A stretch of DNA of 64,000 nucleotides from Gaeumannomyces sp. JS-464 (Eukaryota > Ascomycota > Sordariomycetes > Magnaporthales > Magnaporthaceae): positions 62,001 to 126,000 of the forward strand of contig NGZR01000004.1 of NCBI GenBank assembly GCA_002197995.1, read 5' to 3'. Shown here piece after piece: positions 11,296 to 23,800 of this stretch. The notes under the pieces are model-generated. The model was not told where the DNA came from, searched no databases, and saw only the letters and a program-made list of their open reading frames with translations. Within the stretch, counting starts at the first letter, position 1; each line of letters begins with the position of its first letter. Made by a program: the position numbers and the translations under genes.

Positions 11296-13344
11296 CTAGT
11301 TGCCTCTCCTGCCGCCAGTGCTCATGAGTGTGATCTTCTGCTTCTTTTTCTTCTTACCACCACCGCTCCCTCCGTTGCCGCCGAGGCCATTTGCAGCCGC
11401 TGACGACGACGAGGTACCCACGCCAGCATCCTCAACGCCGAGAGCCTCCATCTGCGCAGCGACGTCGGCTGCGCTCAGACTCTCCAAGAACACGTCATCC
11501 TTGAGCCACCCATCGTCCACATTCGCCGCCACCTGCCTCCTCGCCGCCGCCTCGGCTGCCGCATCGGTCGTTTGGGGCAGCGCGGCGGGCGTGCCCCAGA
11601 CTGTCCTGGGCGCCGATGGGCTGGTCGACATGCCGGCCAGCTCCGAGAACCCATTGCGCGGGTTCGGCGGCGTCGTGCCGCCAAGAGGTATGAAATCGTC
11701 CGGGTTGACTACCCTATCGCTCCCGCTGAACCGGATTCGAACCTCCTCCTCGGTCGCCGGCATCATGACGGTGCGCCGGGCGCCGCGCATGGCCGCCGCC
11801 TCGAGCCGCTCCGACTGCTGGCGCTCGCGTTCCTCCTGGGCCGCCTTGTCACGGTTCCGCTTGCGCCGCCGCTCGATCTCGTCGGCGAAAAGAGCCAGGA
11901 TCTCGGCAGGCACAATGTCGGTCCAGTCGCACTCAAGGAACGATATCTCGCAGCCGTAGGGGAGGTGGTACAGGTATTTTGCCCGTTTCCTCGTCAGGTC
12001 GTCGACCGACGTCGAAACTATATGCTCGACCCTCGGCAGGAGCGCCGATGGAAACGCCGAGAAGTCACCGTACTGGGTCTTGAGTATCCGTATGTCCAAG
12101 GGCGAGAGGTACAGGTGCGGCTGAGACGTGTAGAAGTAGAAGTCCGGCTCGGGCCCGTCGGCTTGTGGCTCGGTCTTACCGTTGCCCGCCGGCGGCAGGG
12201 AGACACCCAGCCCCTCGAGTTCCTGCAGCTTCTGCTTGGCCGCCAGGATAGACTTGATGGCGCGCTGAGTCCACTCATTGTCTTCGTGGAACATCAGCTC
12301 GTCCTCCTTCTCCTGCAGTTTGATGGCCTGAATCTCCTCGTCGTGCTGCTCCATCATGTAGTCGCCCGTGCCCTTGATGATGCGGGCGTAGTCGAGAATG
12401 TTTGCAGCAAAGTGCCACGGCACATCCTGGCCGACGTTGAGGATGTCGACGCCCGTCTCCTTGGGTAGGGCCAGCGTTGACCTGGCCTTGCGCACCATGA
12501 GGCGGAGCACCACGTCGTCGCCGGGCCGAGGCATGGGGCTCTCCTGGCCAGCGTAGAACCTGACGGGGCGGACCTCGGATATGTAGATGCTGTCCTCGCA
12601 TATCGGGCACTTCTTCCAGCGCTGCCTCCTGTCCATGCCCGGGCCGCCGCCGCCGCGCGGGTAGTCCTCGTCGGCCGAGGACGAGTGCATGAAGCGGATC
12701 AGGCAGGGCAGGCAGAAGATGTGGCCACACTTTGCCATACGCGGGGCTACGGGCTCCGAGAGGCAGATGGGGCAGGTGCCGGCCTGGGACTGGGACGAGG
12801 CGAGGACTTGCAGCACGTCGGCCCAGTCAAGGTGTTCGTCGGCGTCGGCGGCCTGCTTGCGGTAGTCGCCCCTCGGCGACACGACGAAGCGATAGTTGGC
12901 GTGGACGTAGCGGGCCTTGTCGGCGGCGTGGTGGCCCGAGCCGGGGCCCCAGGTCGGGTTCCGGCGATACGCGCCGCGCGAGGACGAGCCGTAGCCATGG
13001 CCGTGGTGATCTGCATACGGGCGGTGCAGCGACGAATAATTGAGCAGGTGTGTTATCGAGGTCTGGCCGCGGCGGTTGGTCGGGTTCCGGACGGCGCTGA
13101 GTTCGGCCATGGCGTCATCATCCAGGTCGGGAGCCTCGGACTTGAAGGGGCGGCGCTGGTTCCGGTGCTGCCTGCGCGAGCCCTGCGACTTTCGGGGCGC
13201 CGGCTGGGACGAGGGGCCCTGGAGTGGGCGGCGGCTCGAGTCGAAGCTCGGTGCAGCAATGGACGGGGTCGCGGCAGCCGGCGGGTGGGCGTTAGCTGTC
13301 GGGGCGGAGAGGGACTTGCCCAAGCTGGTCGAGGCCGAGCTCAT
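11296..13344 (-). CDS. RING-finger protein of the RNF10/Mag2 family
   Basis: Intact single-exon frame of 682 codons. A RING finger lies at about residues 190-250: CPICLSEP, then KCGHIFCLPCLIRF, then KKCPICEDSIY, with a Gly/Arg-rich loop before the last Cys pair. The region after the RING (SEVRPVRFY), the acidic helix, the YFYTSQPHLYLSPLDIRIL segment and the PYGCEISFLECDWTDI segment are typical of RNF10/Mag2. The C-terminus ends in a Lys-rich stretch followed by KITLMSTGGRRGN. The N-terminus is Ser/Pro/Ala-rich, with basic patches and YRNPTWGPG-like segments before the RING. Known members are E3 ubiquitin ligases acting on 40S ribosomal proteins; that role is transferred by homology. The start at 13344 is the first ATG of the frame. 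Confidence 0.85.
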   Translation of the reverse strand: MSSASTSLGKSLSAPTANAHPPAAATPSIAAPSFDSSRRPLQGPSSQPAPRKSQGSRRQHRNQRRPFKSEAPDLDDDAMAELSAVRNPTNRRGQTSITHLLNYSSLHRPYADHHGHGYGSSSRGAYRRNPTWGPGSGHHAADKARYVHANYRFVVSPRGDYRKQAADADEHLDWADVLQVLASSQSQAGTCPICLSEPVAPRMAKCGHIFCLPCLIRFMHSSSADEDYPRGGGGPGMDRRQRWKKCPICEDSIYISEVRPVRFYAGQESPMPRPGDDVVLRLMVRKARSTLALPKETGVDILNVGQDVPWHFAANILDYARIIKGTGDYMMEQHDEEIQAIKLQEKEDELMFHEDNEWTQRAIKSILAAKQKLQELEGLGVSLPPAGNGKTEPQADGPEPDFYFYTSQPHLYLSPLDIRILKTQYGDFSAFPSALLPRVEHIVSTSVDDLTRKRAKYLYHLPYGCEISFLECDWTDIVPAEILALFADEIERRRKRNRDKAAQEERERQQSERLEAAAMRGARRTVMMPATEEEVRIRFSGSDRVVNPDDFIPLGGTTPPNPRNGFSELAGMSTSPSAPRTVWGTPAALPQTTDAAAEAAARRQVAANVDDGWLKDDVFLESLSAADVAAQMEALGVEDAGVGTSSSSAAANGLGGNGGSGGGKKKKKQKITLMSTGGRRGN

Positions 13345-14684
13345 GACGTCGTCGTCGAAGCGCCCGGGTCAAGCCGAGATGAGCTGTGCTGCTGTAGCTG
13401 CAGGCCGCCGGGGCTGCACTCGAGGGCAACGGCAACTGGGATCGAGGGAGCAACCACCTGTCAGTCCTTGTGAAAGCATTGCCTGGAGATGACGGGACGG
13501 GGCACACACATCGACGCTCTCTCCTTTGGATTCGTCAGCTACCGACGACGCCAAGGCAGGACAAGCACCAGTGACATTTGCCTGCCCACTGGCAAGCAGA
13601 GCCCGGCAATGGCAAGAGCAGCCACGGTATGAGGAAGAAAAGAGAGAGGGGACAACGAAAAGGGTAGAAAACGAATAGATCAATTCAATCAGTGCTGCTA
13701 TTGGGGTTTGTTGCCGGGGTCCTGGGTGGGAAGGACCCCAGGTGTGGTGTTCAGGAATCAATCGAGCTGGGAAACGCCGTCCACGACAGAAGGGGCGAAT
13801 GGAACACGACTAGGAGTCAGTCAGTAAAGAGACCAGAGAGCAGCGGGTGGCGGGGCAGAGCTGCTCGACTCCATCACCGAGCGCACGTGACCGTCTCACC
13901 ACGCTCACATGATAAGATGGTTGGTGATGACGATGATGGATGCTCTTGTTCACCTTGCCCGCCGCGGCGACACAACTCTGGAACCGCATTGGGACCGCAT
14001 TTGAGGAGCCTGCATTCTGCTTCGTACATGAATAGCTGGTGACTCAGAAATAGCCCCCATTGGGCGCTTAGATTCCAACACCACCGCCATTCAGCATCGA
14101 CCTGCCACACGAATTCCGAGGCAGCCCTCGGGCATTTTGCAAGGGCCTCGACACAGACTCGAGAGTCACTCGATCAACACAGCGACAAAGACCAATCCTC
14201 TGCATCAATCATGTGCAAAAAGAACCTAGCCTGATTATGCCGCATGGTGCGAATTATAGTAGTAGACGTTATGGTACATAGATGCTTCTTTTTTCAGAAG
14301 AGGGCAGGCGAGGATAACAAAAACCAAACGACCGTGGGAACGAAAAAAAGAAAATGAAAAAATGAAAAAGTCGTCAGGTTCATCGCCTCGAGCCTCCGTG
14401 ACGACGCGAATCGGGGATATCATTGACCAACGTATTGAACCAGAAAACCAACGGATGAAAACGAGAGAGGGTAATACGAGACGAAAAGGGAAAGACGGTG
14501 CCAAAATGAGCTCAAGACAACCAAAGCGACAAAAACATAATTCGAGAAGAGACGCAAGGAAATGCAGACCGAAGGGGAGGTGGGATGATACCCATGCCAT
14601 GCCATGCAGCCGTCCTTCTTATACAAACCCACGTATCATCAATTTGAGCGCGTCCGACATCATCACACAAGCACAGCCCTCACC
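13345..14684. other. Intergenic
   Basis: Promoter side of the RING-protein gene and 3' side of the glycogen-binding protein gene. No coding sequence, tRNA or repeat seen. Confidence 0.55.
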
Positions 14685-17600
14685 TCACTTGTGAGCCGAG
14701 GAGACCTTGTGCTTGATCTTGCTGAGCATCATGCTCAGCCTGTTCTTCTTCTTCTTCTCCGGAGTCGTTGGGGCGCTGCCTCCCTCAGCCGGCTTGGCCG
14801 CAGGAGTCTCAGCGGTCGTCTTGGCTGCCGTCGCGCTGGCTTCAGTGGTGGAGCCGTTAGTAGCCGGCTTGGCCTCAGCAGAAGTAGCTGCCGCCGCCGT
14901 CTCAGCCGGCTTAGCTGCCGCCGCCGTCTCAGCCGGCTTAGCTGCCGCCGCCGTCTCAGCCGGCTTAGCTGCCGCCGCCTCCTCAGCCGGCTTGGGCTCA
15001 GCAGTCTCATCGGCCTTCTTGGACTCCTCGCCAACGGCGGGAGCGGCCTGGACCTCCTTCAGCAGCTCAGCCTCGACCTCACTCTTCTCCTCAACGGCGG
15101 CAGTGTTGGCAGCTGCCTCGGGGCTCTTGCCAGCCTCCTTGATCGACTCCTTGACCTCGGCCGGCACCTCGGGCGAGACCTCCTGGCGGATCTCCTCCTT
15201 GGTGGTCGGCGCAATAGCGTCCTGGACAGACTCGGGAAGGTTCTGCTTGACAGAGTCAGGGAGCTGCGCAGCTGCAGCAGTAGCCTGCTCAACGACGGCG
15301 TCCTTAGCCGCCACGGCTGAGGCCACGGCGGTGGCGCTCAGGCCAGCAGCAGTCTCGGTGATAGTCTCGGCAACGGTCTTGTCGGCCTTGGCCTTGTCGG
15401 TGCCCTGGCCGGCAGTTCCCTCGGCAGTGGAGGGAGCCTCGGGCATCTTTTGGAGTAGCTCCGCCTCGACCTGTGCTTTCTCCTTGATCTCTTCCCCAAC
15501 GGCGCTGGCCTCGGGGTCAACACCAGCCTTCTCCTGGCTCTCCTTCACGATGGCGGGCGCCTTGGGCTCCAGGGGAACTTCGCCAGCGAGCACAACTGTC
15601 GTCGCGTTAGGGCCGACCGAGCTAATAGTGACGTCATTGGCGCCTGCAATGGGCAGGCTTGACTCGGGGATCATGGTGCTAGAAACAGGCGGCAGCAGCG
15701 CGGCGACGTCGGACACACCAGGCAGCGTATCGGCTTTCTCGTACGATTCCGGGTCGAGCTTGACGTTGGCGTTGACGTCTTGTGCGGTTATGCTCTCCGG
15801 GATCGGCTCGCCGGGAGCAAGCTTGATCGGGTTGACGCCGCCCTCCGAGGCGGGGAGCGGGCTGACCTTGAACTCCTTCTCCAGCTCCGTCGCTGGGGTC
15901 TCGGGGAACGCCCCAGGCACTGCCTCCTGGTCTCCCTTGGCGGCCATGTCGGCTGTCGCGTTGGCTGAGGACTCTGCCTTGGGCTCGTCCTTAGGCTCCT
16001 CCTTAGCCTCGACCTTGGGCGCCTCCTTCGCTTCCTCCTTCTTATCCTCCACAGGGACGTCCTTAACTAGTGCGGTGGTGGTGGACTCGGGCCCAACAGA
16101 GTTGATGAAGGCCGTCTCGGCCGGCGCGCTCTTGACAAGGGATTCAGGGGTGAGGAAGTTGTTCTCGATTCCGCTCGGGTCGTTCTCGTTGGGCGCTGCC
16201 TGGTTGACAGTCCAGTCGCCGTCCACAACAAACTGCAGCGATTGCGTACCAGCGAATGTCAGCAACAAGATATTTTCTGCCCGGGCAAATTAAAAAGAAA
16301 GAAGAAAGAAAGCAAGGACGAGGACAACAAGCAAAAATGCTAAATCCGATGGCTGGGCGGGGTAGGCCGTGACACCAAAATGGCTGGTTCTAGTGTAAGA
16401 AAGGTCTGGAACTATTCATGGGCGGGAAGGCGGGCGGGCGCTCCTTGAGCGGGTTATTTGTAGCCACCACCTCGGGCAGGACAGAGGGCCGGTGGCAGGG
16501 GCGGACCGAGAGAGCGCAACACGAGCCTGCGCAAGGGGCAAATGGCAATGACGGCCGGCCAAGGTTGGGGAGGTAAGCTACTGCCACACCGAGCGAAGCA
16601 AGCGCCGACTGTCGTTCCGCAGGGGCCCCAATTGTGATGCTCACTAAGGAGAGGAGGCAGCGCGATCCAGGGGGGCGAGGGGAGGAGCGTGGGAGTGAAA
16701 GTGCGCTCTCAGCAGGGCGCGAGCCTTGGCCCTCTCTCGGTCCCATGCTGCGCGAATCGAGCAGTCATTTCCAGCGGGGTGGGGGAGCTAGGACCAGGCC
16801 AGTGCAGTCGGCTTGCGTCATACCGTGCAAGGGTTTCTCCAATTGACGATGGGTTTCCACAATGCAGCAAGCGCAGCTCACCAATTGGCTGGCCAGCTGA
16901 TTGCGAAAAAGCCCGATTGATGACAGCCGGCCGGGGCAGCACAGGGGAAATTAACAGCAAGGAGAGACAGACAGCAGGAAAGTGAAACGGGTGGTAGGTC
17001 GGACCGTCACGGCGGAGGAGCTCGCAGGGTGGTGTGTGTGTGGCCGTCCGCCCGAGACATCCGACAACGGAAGCGGGAGGACAGCTCCAATGGCCCAAGC
17101 TAGCTGCTGGCCGTGCGACGCCGCCGGCTGATAGCTGCGAGTGACTTCAAGCACCAACCAATCGGTCGTGGGCAGCCTTATCGAGAGGAGCGAAGTGAAG
17201 CGAGGTAGGGCCGGCGAAGGACAGAAAGGAATGGCTAGAAGGCAGGGTTGTAGAATCGCAATTGGGGCGAGAAAAAGGCGAACGCACCTTGTAGTAGATC
17301 TTCTCGCCGGTGTCCGGGAGAGTCACCTCCTTCTCGAAGCCATCGCCGACCTTGTCAAGCTTGACCGACTTGGTCCAGTCGTCAAAGGTGCCCGTCACGT
17401 AGACCTGCTCGCCGGCATGAGGCCTAGAAACGACAGAGAGGGGTCGTCAGCAAGGGTAATTTCGCCACCGTTTGCTGTTTTTTTTTTTTTTTTTTTGCTT
17501 TCCTCTGCAGCCTGGTGATTTCACGCCCAGCCCTCCACCCTCGGCGAGTGTTGCGCGCGTGGCTGCTGCGTTCACGTCATTGCTCGCGGCCTGCGCGCGC

Positions 17601-17924
17601 GGCATGCCAACTGGCTGGCCCCTTTGCGTCCAGAACAGTGAAAAAGAAAGCGGCGCGCAAGGTGCGCGTGGCACCCCAGGGGCCTGGCTAGAGGTGAAGC
17701 ACAGAGTCGCGCGCGCAGACGCCGAGAGCAAACGGCCACGCGGTACACAGACGGGACCAGCCTTTCCCCATGTCCTTTCTGTTTCCTTCCCTTCACTCCA
17801 TAGCGCAGGAAGGAAGGAAGAAAGGGCCGGTTGGGTTTTGGCTGGCATTGGGGTAGGTCGGCTTAGGTCGGTGCTAGGCCCGGACCAAGATCAAAACTCA
17901 CCACTTGAACGTGTACGTTCCCAT
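14685..17924 (-). CDS. AMPK1-type glycogen-binding (Crp1-like) protein
   Basis: Exons on the minus strand are 17924-17902, 17423-17288 and 16232-14685, giving 568 residues. Joining them makes a clean N-terminal AMPK1-type carbohydrate-binding fold: MGTYTFKW, then VYVTGTFDDW, IYYK and FVVDGDWTVN. The family includes yeast Crp1 and Mdg1; Crp1 was described as binding cruciform DNA. After about residue 100 the protein is low complexity and rich in Ala, Glu, Pro and Lys, with repeated GPESTTTALV-like and EAELLQKMPEA-like segments, a tandem AAAKPAETA repeat, and a basic tail (KKKKNRLSMMLSKIKHK). Splice phases agree: 23 nt, then 136 nt to a codon boundary. The introns are about 478 and 1055 bases, far above the usual 50-120. 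The frame is intact. The carbohydrate ligand and DNA-binding role are inferences from the family. Confidence 0.82.
14887..14994. repeat. 27-bp tandem repeat inside the glycogen-binding gene
   Basis: Four head-to-tail 27-bp units; the first three are identical and the fourth has small changes. On the minus strand each unit encodes a nine-residue Ala/Lys/Pro/Glu/Thr unit (AAAKPAETA). Copy-number change keeps the reading frame. Confidence 0.92.
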
Positions 17925-20846
17925 GGTGGGTGGCTGAGACAAACGACAGAGATAGCGGCGCTTGGATCTCAATCACGGAGAGGGGGGCTAGAATCGGTAG
18001 CAAACGAAAATGCGCAGGTCCAGTGGCGATGCGATCGTTTTGAATGACGAAGACGATGTTTAAAGGGCGAGAAGCAATGGGAAGCAGCAAACTTTGGGAT
18101 TATTGAGATCGAAAAAGGAAGAAGGAAAAAAGAAAAGAAAAAAATGGATGCAACTCCCCTGGTCCAGTCGGGGAGGTCGGGAGCGGGATCGGTTGATAAC
18201 AACAGACACAGTCAGTCACTGGCAGGCGCGTGCGGGCAGGGCCTCCACCGCATCAGATTGCTTGCTTTGCCTCAGCAGTTAGGGCGGTTGGACAGCGCGT
18301 GGGGTACAGTTGTGGCCGGATTTTTTTTTTTTTTTTTGGATTTTTTCTTCTTCAGGTCCTCCTCCCTCCTGCTGCTTTGGGCTGCCCGTTGCCGGCAAGG
18401 AGTGGAGAAGATTCAGTGGCACCAGCTTTGATCTCCGACTCCCACGTAATCCAACCACGCACTCGCAGGCAGGGTGGCCACACGACCCACGCGCGACCAG
18501 CGAACGAGGCGGTCTGGTCCTCATTGGGCTGTTGTGGTTTGCCTTGGATTTTTGCATGTGTTTTTTCTTTTTTTCTGTTCTTTCGATCTCCATTTTGGGC
18601 TGGTGACTGGGGCTGCCTCCTCGGATGATCAACAACGACGACCCGAGCATGCAAGAGGCAGAAGACGCTAGTTAGCAACAAGTCTACGGCAAGAGGAAAG
18701 AAAAAAACTGCAGCAGGGCCAACAGCAGCCAGCAATTGCCAACGCGGCCCCTGCGCGTGATACCTAATGTGACCGCCCCAGCATTGAGCGGCAGCATCGC
18801 CCGCACGCCCTGTTCCAGGTCAGGGAATCAGACCCAAGGCTGGCCGTTGTCCATGGATTCCCGGCCCAACCAGCCCACCAGCCAGCCCCCTGGCATGCGA
18901 GGTGGTTGGTGTGCGTGTGTGCGTGTGTGCGTGTGTGCCCGCGTGTGTGTGTGTGGATCCCCTTGAACAGCTCAAAGTGCGTTCTGGACCGGAGTTTCCA
19001 CCCCTCTCTGCGATGTGCTGTCGGGCACCCGCTGGGAGGACTCTTGATACGTCCGGGAGATCGGCCTGCCTGCTGCTTGCCGCCGCCGCTGCTGCTGCCG
19101 TCGTCGGCCTGCACAGTTGAAAGGGGCTGGCGGCACGAACGGCGTGCGCCAGCGTTGCAGTTGCATTCAACATTCACCAATATCTCTCGTCTTCCGTCAT
19201 CTGCTGGTGGTTTGCTGCATGGGGGTCCTGGATGGCAGGCCACTCACCGACTGATGGAAGAGAGAGGGGAGAAAAAAAAATCCTTATCCGTTCAGAGTCT
19301 TTCCTCATCCTCTTTACACGTGCTACCGAGTCTTGCTCGCTCATCACCTTTACCCCATGCCATTGATCTTCCTACCGGCCCCGTTTTCCGCGTGTGCTTA
19401 TGTAGCCACTTTCATCCTTGCTACCTAGCGCGTCGAGCAAACCCACTTCGGGAGGAAAACAAAACAGTCATGATAACAAAAATGTCTTATGCGGGGAAAG
19501 CTTTGACACCGTCCTTTTTGTCTTTGCTTTGCTGGCGCAGTCGCCCTACAGCCGCTTGAAACCGGCGTTTTCCGGATGACTTTTTTTTTTTTTTTTTTTT
19601 TTTTTTGGGCTTCCCGCATGCGGCGGATCGGCTCGATTTGAAACCAAATCAAATCGACTGGCCAGCGGCGATCGTCATGGCGCTGCGTGACTCTCCAGCC
19701 CCAGTCCTGGCTCTGGCATGCGAGACCGTCGTTGGATAATTCCATCGTTCCCAGGCACGACGTGACGGCGTGATTGCGCCCTGAAAGCGTGTGCCACTTG
19801 GTATCAGTCATATCAAGTCTACAGCCAAGCACATGAACCTAAAAATCCAAGCTGCAACTAAGAACCAGACCAACTCCTCCGTCTCGTACACCGCCCGCCG
19901 CCGTCAGTGCGTCCAGTTTCAGGAACCGTTTGCCCGTGTTGCTTGCCCTAATCTCGCCTCGTTCATAATCTCCGGTAACCCCTGGCAAGCTCGTGATCAA
20001 GTGAACAATAATGATTATCTGGTATGACGCTATGCTATGCCAAGTCTCTTCTCTACTATGTGTACAATTAATCCTTGCTATGCGATGCCCTCTTCCGAGT
20101 GCATTCGAAGGGCCCTCGATTGCTTGGTACATACCCCACCCGCCAGGCAGCCACTGGGAGGCGAGAAAAATGCTGAGAAAATCCAGAAAGAGCTTGTCGA
20201 GTGGTTGAGGCCAAGAAAGGAAAGGAGAAAGAAACATGTAGCGAGAGAATCCAGTGGCAGGAGGTCGCCGACTGAATAAAACGACAGGGAGCGCATGGCC
20301 GGATTATTGCAAAGAAACAGGGAAACGTGACGGAGAAAATAGGCAATAAAGCAACCGAAAAGAGATAAAGCAAAGCCGCCATGCAAGAAACCCCAATCCA
20401 TTTCCACCACAAGAAAAAACTCCAAACTCCCTCCATTATTATTTCATGCCCCTCAGTGCCCGCCTTCCATGAAAATGCAACCAAGAAATGAAAACAGAAC
20501 CCAAGCAAGACCGAAAGCAAAAGCAAAGTATGTCTAAGGAAATTAAACGGCCCAAAAACGGTGCTCCATCTATCCGTTGGTATACGATCCACCACCGCCC
20601 AAATATGATGAGGGAATAGAAACTATAAGTGAAAAGGTGGTTTGAGGAAGAGAAGGGAAAGAAGAGATGCAGGGTCCCCAAATCATTCCGTCGTTATTGT
20701 TACATCGTCTATGTCGTCGTCGTCGTCGTCGTCCAAAGAAGGAGAAAGAAAGAGAAGAAGAAGGGTGAAAGGCAGATTGTGCTGGCGTTCTGCCGGTTAA
20801 CGGAGAGAAAATGCACGACTCCGAGGGCGAAGGGCTATGTTGATGG
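17925..20846. other. Intergenic, CT- and T-rich
   Basis: Lies upstream of the glycogen-binding protein gene and downstream of the C2H2 regulator. It has T runs near 18320-18337 and 19580-19606, and a GT repeat. Frames in it are short and overlap in several frames. No gene supported. Confidence 0.5.
18909..18955. repeat. (GT)n-rich microsatellite
   Basis: Imperfect GTGTGTGC/GTGTGTGT repeat in an intergenic region. Confidence 0.85.
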
Positions 20847-23800
20847 TTAGAACCATCTCCAGTTGGCGCCCTCCTCAATCTTCTTCAGCACAGCCACGGC
20901 GTCCGAGTGGAGCCGACTCCGCGCGCCGTTGAGGTCGAGCTCAAGGCGGCGTCGCGCAATGCCGACGATGCCGATGGCTCCCCTGCTGCGCCAGATGTGC
21001 GCCCACGCATTCATGTCGTCTGGCTGCGCATGTGCGGCCGATCGCAGCCACTCCAGGGCCTCCCCGTGAGAAGCTGCGACGTTGGAGCCAACCTGCTCTC
21101 CTCCCCGGGTCGGTCGGTGCCCAGACGACCAGCAGATGAGGGCGCAAACGTAAATTGCCCAGTAGTCTGAAATCTTGCACATCGTGACTCCAAAGCCACC
21201 CCCGCCCACATCGAGGCAAGCTTCAGGGCCGAGGAAGTCCAAGAGGGCGCGAGCAGCATACATGGTCGCCTTCACCACCGACTTGTTGAGGCCGAGTGAT
21301 GCTGGCGAGACCTGGCCCTGCTCAACCCATAGACGGATCCGCTTCTGGTTGTTGACGATGGGCTTGTTGGCGAGGCTCTTTTGCGATAGCATGGAGCTGT
21401 CGCCGCAAACAGCAAGTAGATCGTGGAGGGGGGTGTGGTGGAGGGCGAGATATGTGCTGGCAACAGGGCAGCCAGGGAATAGATACGAGATACGTGCCTC
21501 GACGTCCAAGGGTGCAAGATCTGGGTTGGCCCCATCAACTGCATCGAGCCCAATGCTTCCGGCAGAGGAGCCTCCCAGCACGCTCCAATCACCCTCTGCT
21601 TGTCTGTTGTCGTCGGCAATAGGGGTTGGGGAACCGCCATCCGAGCTGCTGGGGCTGGAGCCAGCCACCGTGCGTCTCGGCAGCCGAGATGCCTCAAAGT
21701 CGAGGATGGCCAGGCGGTCAAAAGTATTCAGGGGTATGCCATGGCAGCCGCTGGTGCTTCCTTCCTCGGGTATCATGGGCCTGAGTTGGTCGGGGTGAGG
21801 AATGAACAGAGGAATCCCCGCGTCGGGGTCTTCGTTCAGGATAGCATCCCACTCCTCAGCCGACTGAGCATTCCAGAGATCGCGGCTCCGGCCGATGAGG
21901 GGGATCGGCGGCACACGGCCAGGCTCCGAAAGGTTGAAGTCGCGGGATCGGTGGTGCTCGTGGTAGATGGAGGTGTGGACATCGAGGGAAAAGCAAGCGT
22001 TGAGCAGTCGGCGATGGGCCTCCGCGTCGAGCCAGGCGCGCCACCGCTGGTCCGTTGTGAGGTGGGGGCTGCTCTGGGCCGTGGAGGCGTGTTCGAAGAT
22101 CGACGGGAGCCGGTTCATTGCCTGCGACTGGTCTAAGTATTGGTGCCCCATGGTTGCAGCTGCAGAGGCGGGCCCGCCAGAGTTTGAGGGCAGCGCCAGC
22201 GGCTGCTCCGCAGAAAAGGAGGGAGCAGACGAAGTAGACGGCAGAATCAAGGGGGTGTGGTCGTAGCCAAACGGCTGGAATCCAGAGAGGGCCGTTGGGG
22301 TATTCACACATTCGGAATACCAGGAAGAACGAGAGGAGGCGGAAGTGAAAGAAGACGACGTTGACGACGGAACCCAGAAGACCCGGGGCAGAGAGAACTG
22401 TCGTCAGAGGCCAGATCAAGAAAGCTTGAACTTACCCTCGAATACAGAGACTCGAACCGTTTCGAGGGCTTCGTGACCGGCTTCCTGCCGCGGAAGCGGG
22501 CGAAGTACTCGCACAAGATGATGGCCTGCATGATGGGCAGGTTCCATTGCGCAATCTGCCGTCCGGGGGCCGTCAGCAAACTGGCGGTTGCTTTTCTAAA
22601 GCAATGAGGGAGACAGGGCGTCGCCGGCGCTCTTTCCGCCAACTGGGGGACTCACCAGCTTCAGCTCCTGGACGACGTGGTCATGGAGGATAATGCCCTT
22701 GTTGCGGTCTTCCTTGCTATCGAGGAGCTGGCTCCCGACGGCTGCCATGGCGCATCGTAGCACATCCTCGCCCGACTCCGACATCCGGCGGTGCGCAAGG
22801 GGGTATGCGGTGCTGTGGTGGCTCCAGTAGGTGTCGAGGTATGTCGGTATCATGTTGCGGACGGCCTTGGCCAGGGGGTTCGACACTAAGAGAGGGCCCG
22901 TGACGCAGCCTCCCATCCCGCCCAGCCCCTGCGATGGCAGGAAGCCACCTCCGCCGGGACTGTTGTCGCCGCCACCCAGATCGTAGGAGGCAGACCCGAG
23001 CAAGGAAACGCCGCCGCCCATGCTGACGGCCATCCCCATGCCCGATGCATCGGCCATCATGACCTCCTTCTGGCGACCCAGACTGGCCATCACGCCAACC
23101 CTGTCCGCAGGAAGCGATGTGGATGGGGTGACTAGGGACTCGGCCTGGCGGGCAGGAGCGGCGACAGGGGAGGGGCTACCGACCGAAGAGAGAGATATCG
23201 AATTTCGAGGGCCAACGCTGCCATGGTTCACAGCGGCAGAGGACCGGGAGTCGACACCCATGACCTGGTGGTGGAGGCCCTGGGACAGACCCTCGGCAGC
23301 TGAAAAGGCACCACCCATAGTGACGTCGATGATGCCATAAGGGTTTTGGCTCACCGGATGGACCGGATATCCCGGGTGGGGGACACCAGCGGGTGGGGAG
23401 AATGTGGGAACAGGTACTGGGGCGCGAGAGCCTCGCTGGCTGCGGGGTACGGAGAGAGCCAATCATTGCGTGGTGGTGACCCCTGCCTTTGGGTCCAGGC
23501 CGCCTGGCGAGCCTCTGATGGAGTCGTTGAGTAGGTGCTGTCCGTTGAGGATGCCCAAGGCGACGAAAGGGAAACGTCGGTGGTGGAGATGAGGTCGGGA
23601 ATCGCCCCATCCTGGATGTGGACTGACGGACCCGAAAGCCCCTGGGTGACCACATACAGGTTCATGGAACGTGGGGTTGATGGTGTGGGTAGCTGATATG
23701 GCTGAATGTTGTTTGCGTGGGCACGCTCGACGGCTCGAGACTCGTCGACGCGGTGGCGTATGGCGTGACCGGATCGGTCGAAGTCGAGGTTGAGAGAACA

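Noticed and set aside
14707..16293. Plus-strand frame of 528 codons opposite the glycogen-binding gene
   Set aside because: It is the antisense shadow of a low-complexity Ala/Glu coding region; the minus-strand gene has domains and consistent splicing.
22399..22436. 38-nt version of the last intron of the C2H2 regulator
   Set aside because: Below the usual minimum for fungal introns, although the sequence after it stays in frame; the 161-nt version was preferred.
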